64,000 nucleotides of DNA from Methylomonas sp. UP202 (GTDB taxonomy: Bacteria; Pseudomonadota; Gammaproteobacteria; Methylococcales; Methylomonadaceae). Under the pieces are notes generated by a model. That model made no database searches and was not told the DNA's origin. It saw only the letters and a program-made list of their open reading frames with translations. Made by a program: the position numbers and the translations under genes. This document shows positions 63,967 to 64,000 of this stretch, piece by piece. The stretch's first letter is position 1. Every line of letters begins with the position of its first letter. Location of the stretch: the NCBI RefSeq assembly GCF_029910655.1, contig NZ_CP123897.1, positions 2,221,547-2,285,546 on the forward strand. The letters are read 5' to 3'.

Positions 63967-64000
63967 CGGCGTTCTCCGCAGTGGTCGACGTGACCGGGAC

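Overview
The window looks like chromosome of a gammaproteobacterial methanotroph of the Methylomonas/Methylobacter kind (Methylococcaceae). The decisive marker is a copper membrane monooxygenase operon in the order A-B-C at 52.6-55.4 kb, the arrangement typical of the pXMO (pxmABC) branch rather than the C-A-B order of ordinary pmoCAB. The housekeeping proteins, the many c-type cytochromes and the high GC agree with this. The assignment rests on reading the proteins; no database search was run.

0-6.3 kb is a minus-strand housekeeping block: pilW (cut by the window edge), rlmN, ndk, secD, yajC, psd, a FlhB-C-terminus-like protein and queF. secD is not followed by secF. 6.7-12.2 kb holds a TVP38-type membrane protein, a membrane set (zinc-ribbon/Tim44-like protein and TPM protein, divergent from an SPFH/SHOCT protein), an AraC-GyrI type regulator and a small cytochrome c. 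12.2-19.7 kb is accessory: degenerate repeats, a broken Y1 (REP-associated type) transposase, two adjacent large P-loop ATPase genes preceded by a near-perfect 34-bp palindrome, a MazEF pair and a DUF2130 protein. 19.7-30.4 kb has mobA, two lipoproteins, an LtaS-like sulfatase, an AlkB-like dioxygenase, an AspT/YidE-type transporter, a cytochrome c4, an EF-hand protein and a Cpx-like two-component system with a Spy/CpxP-like partner and a textbook CpxR box between them.

30.6-41.3 kb is a plus-strand core block: carA, carB, greA, (yhbY opposite), rlmE, ftsH, glmM, tpiA, secG and tRNA-Leu(GAG); folP is absent between ftsH and glmM. 41.7-48.5 kb carries a chemoreceptor and a FecI-FecR-TonB receptor iron-uptake unit. 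48.8-56.9 kb carries a DUF3016 protein, a secreted yellow/SMP-30-like protein, a LysR regulator, the pXMO operon and an MFS transporter, framed by repeats. 57.2-64 kb has cytochrome c' with a cytochrome b561, a dienelactone hydrolase with a twin-arginine motif, tonB-exbB-exbD and a receiver-less sigma-54 activator.

Functionally, FecIR with the 46-kb receptor and TonB-ExbBD at 59.5-61.5 kb make a plausible iron-siderophore import route. The pXMO genes, cytochrome c', cytochrome c4 and b561 belong to respiratory and one-carbon life under changing oxygen. The intergenic spaces are unusually rich in imperfect palindromes. One family is bounded by TTAACCCGGCCC arms. Another shares a CCGTTCGTCCTGAGC core, and several copies sit inside unrelated outer palindromes. 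These repeats, the transposase remnant and the two-ATPase operon are the parts least explained by standard annotation.
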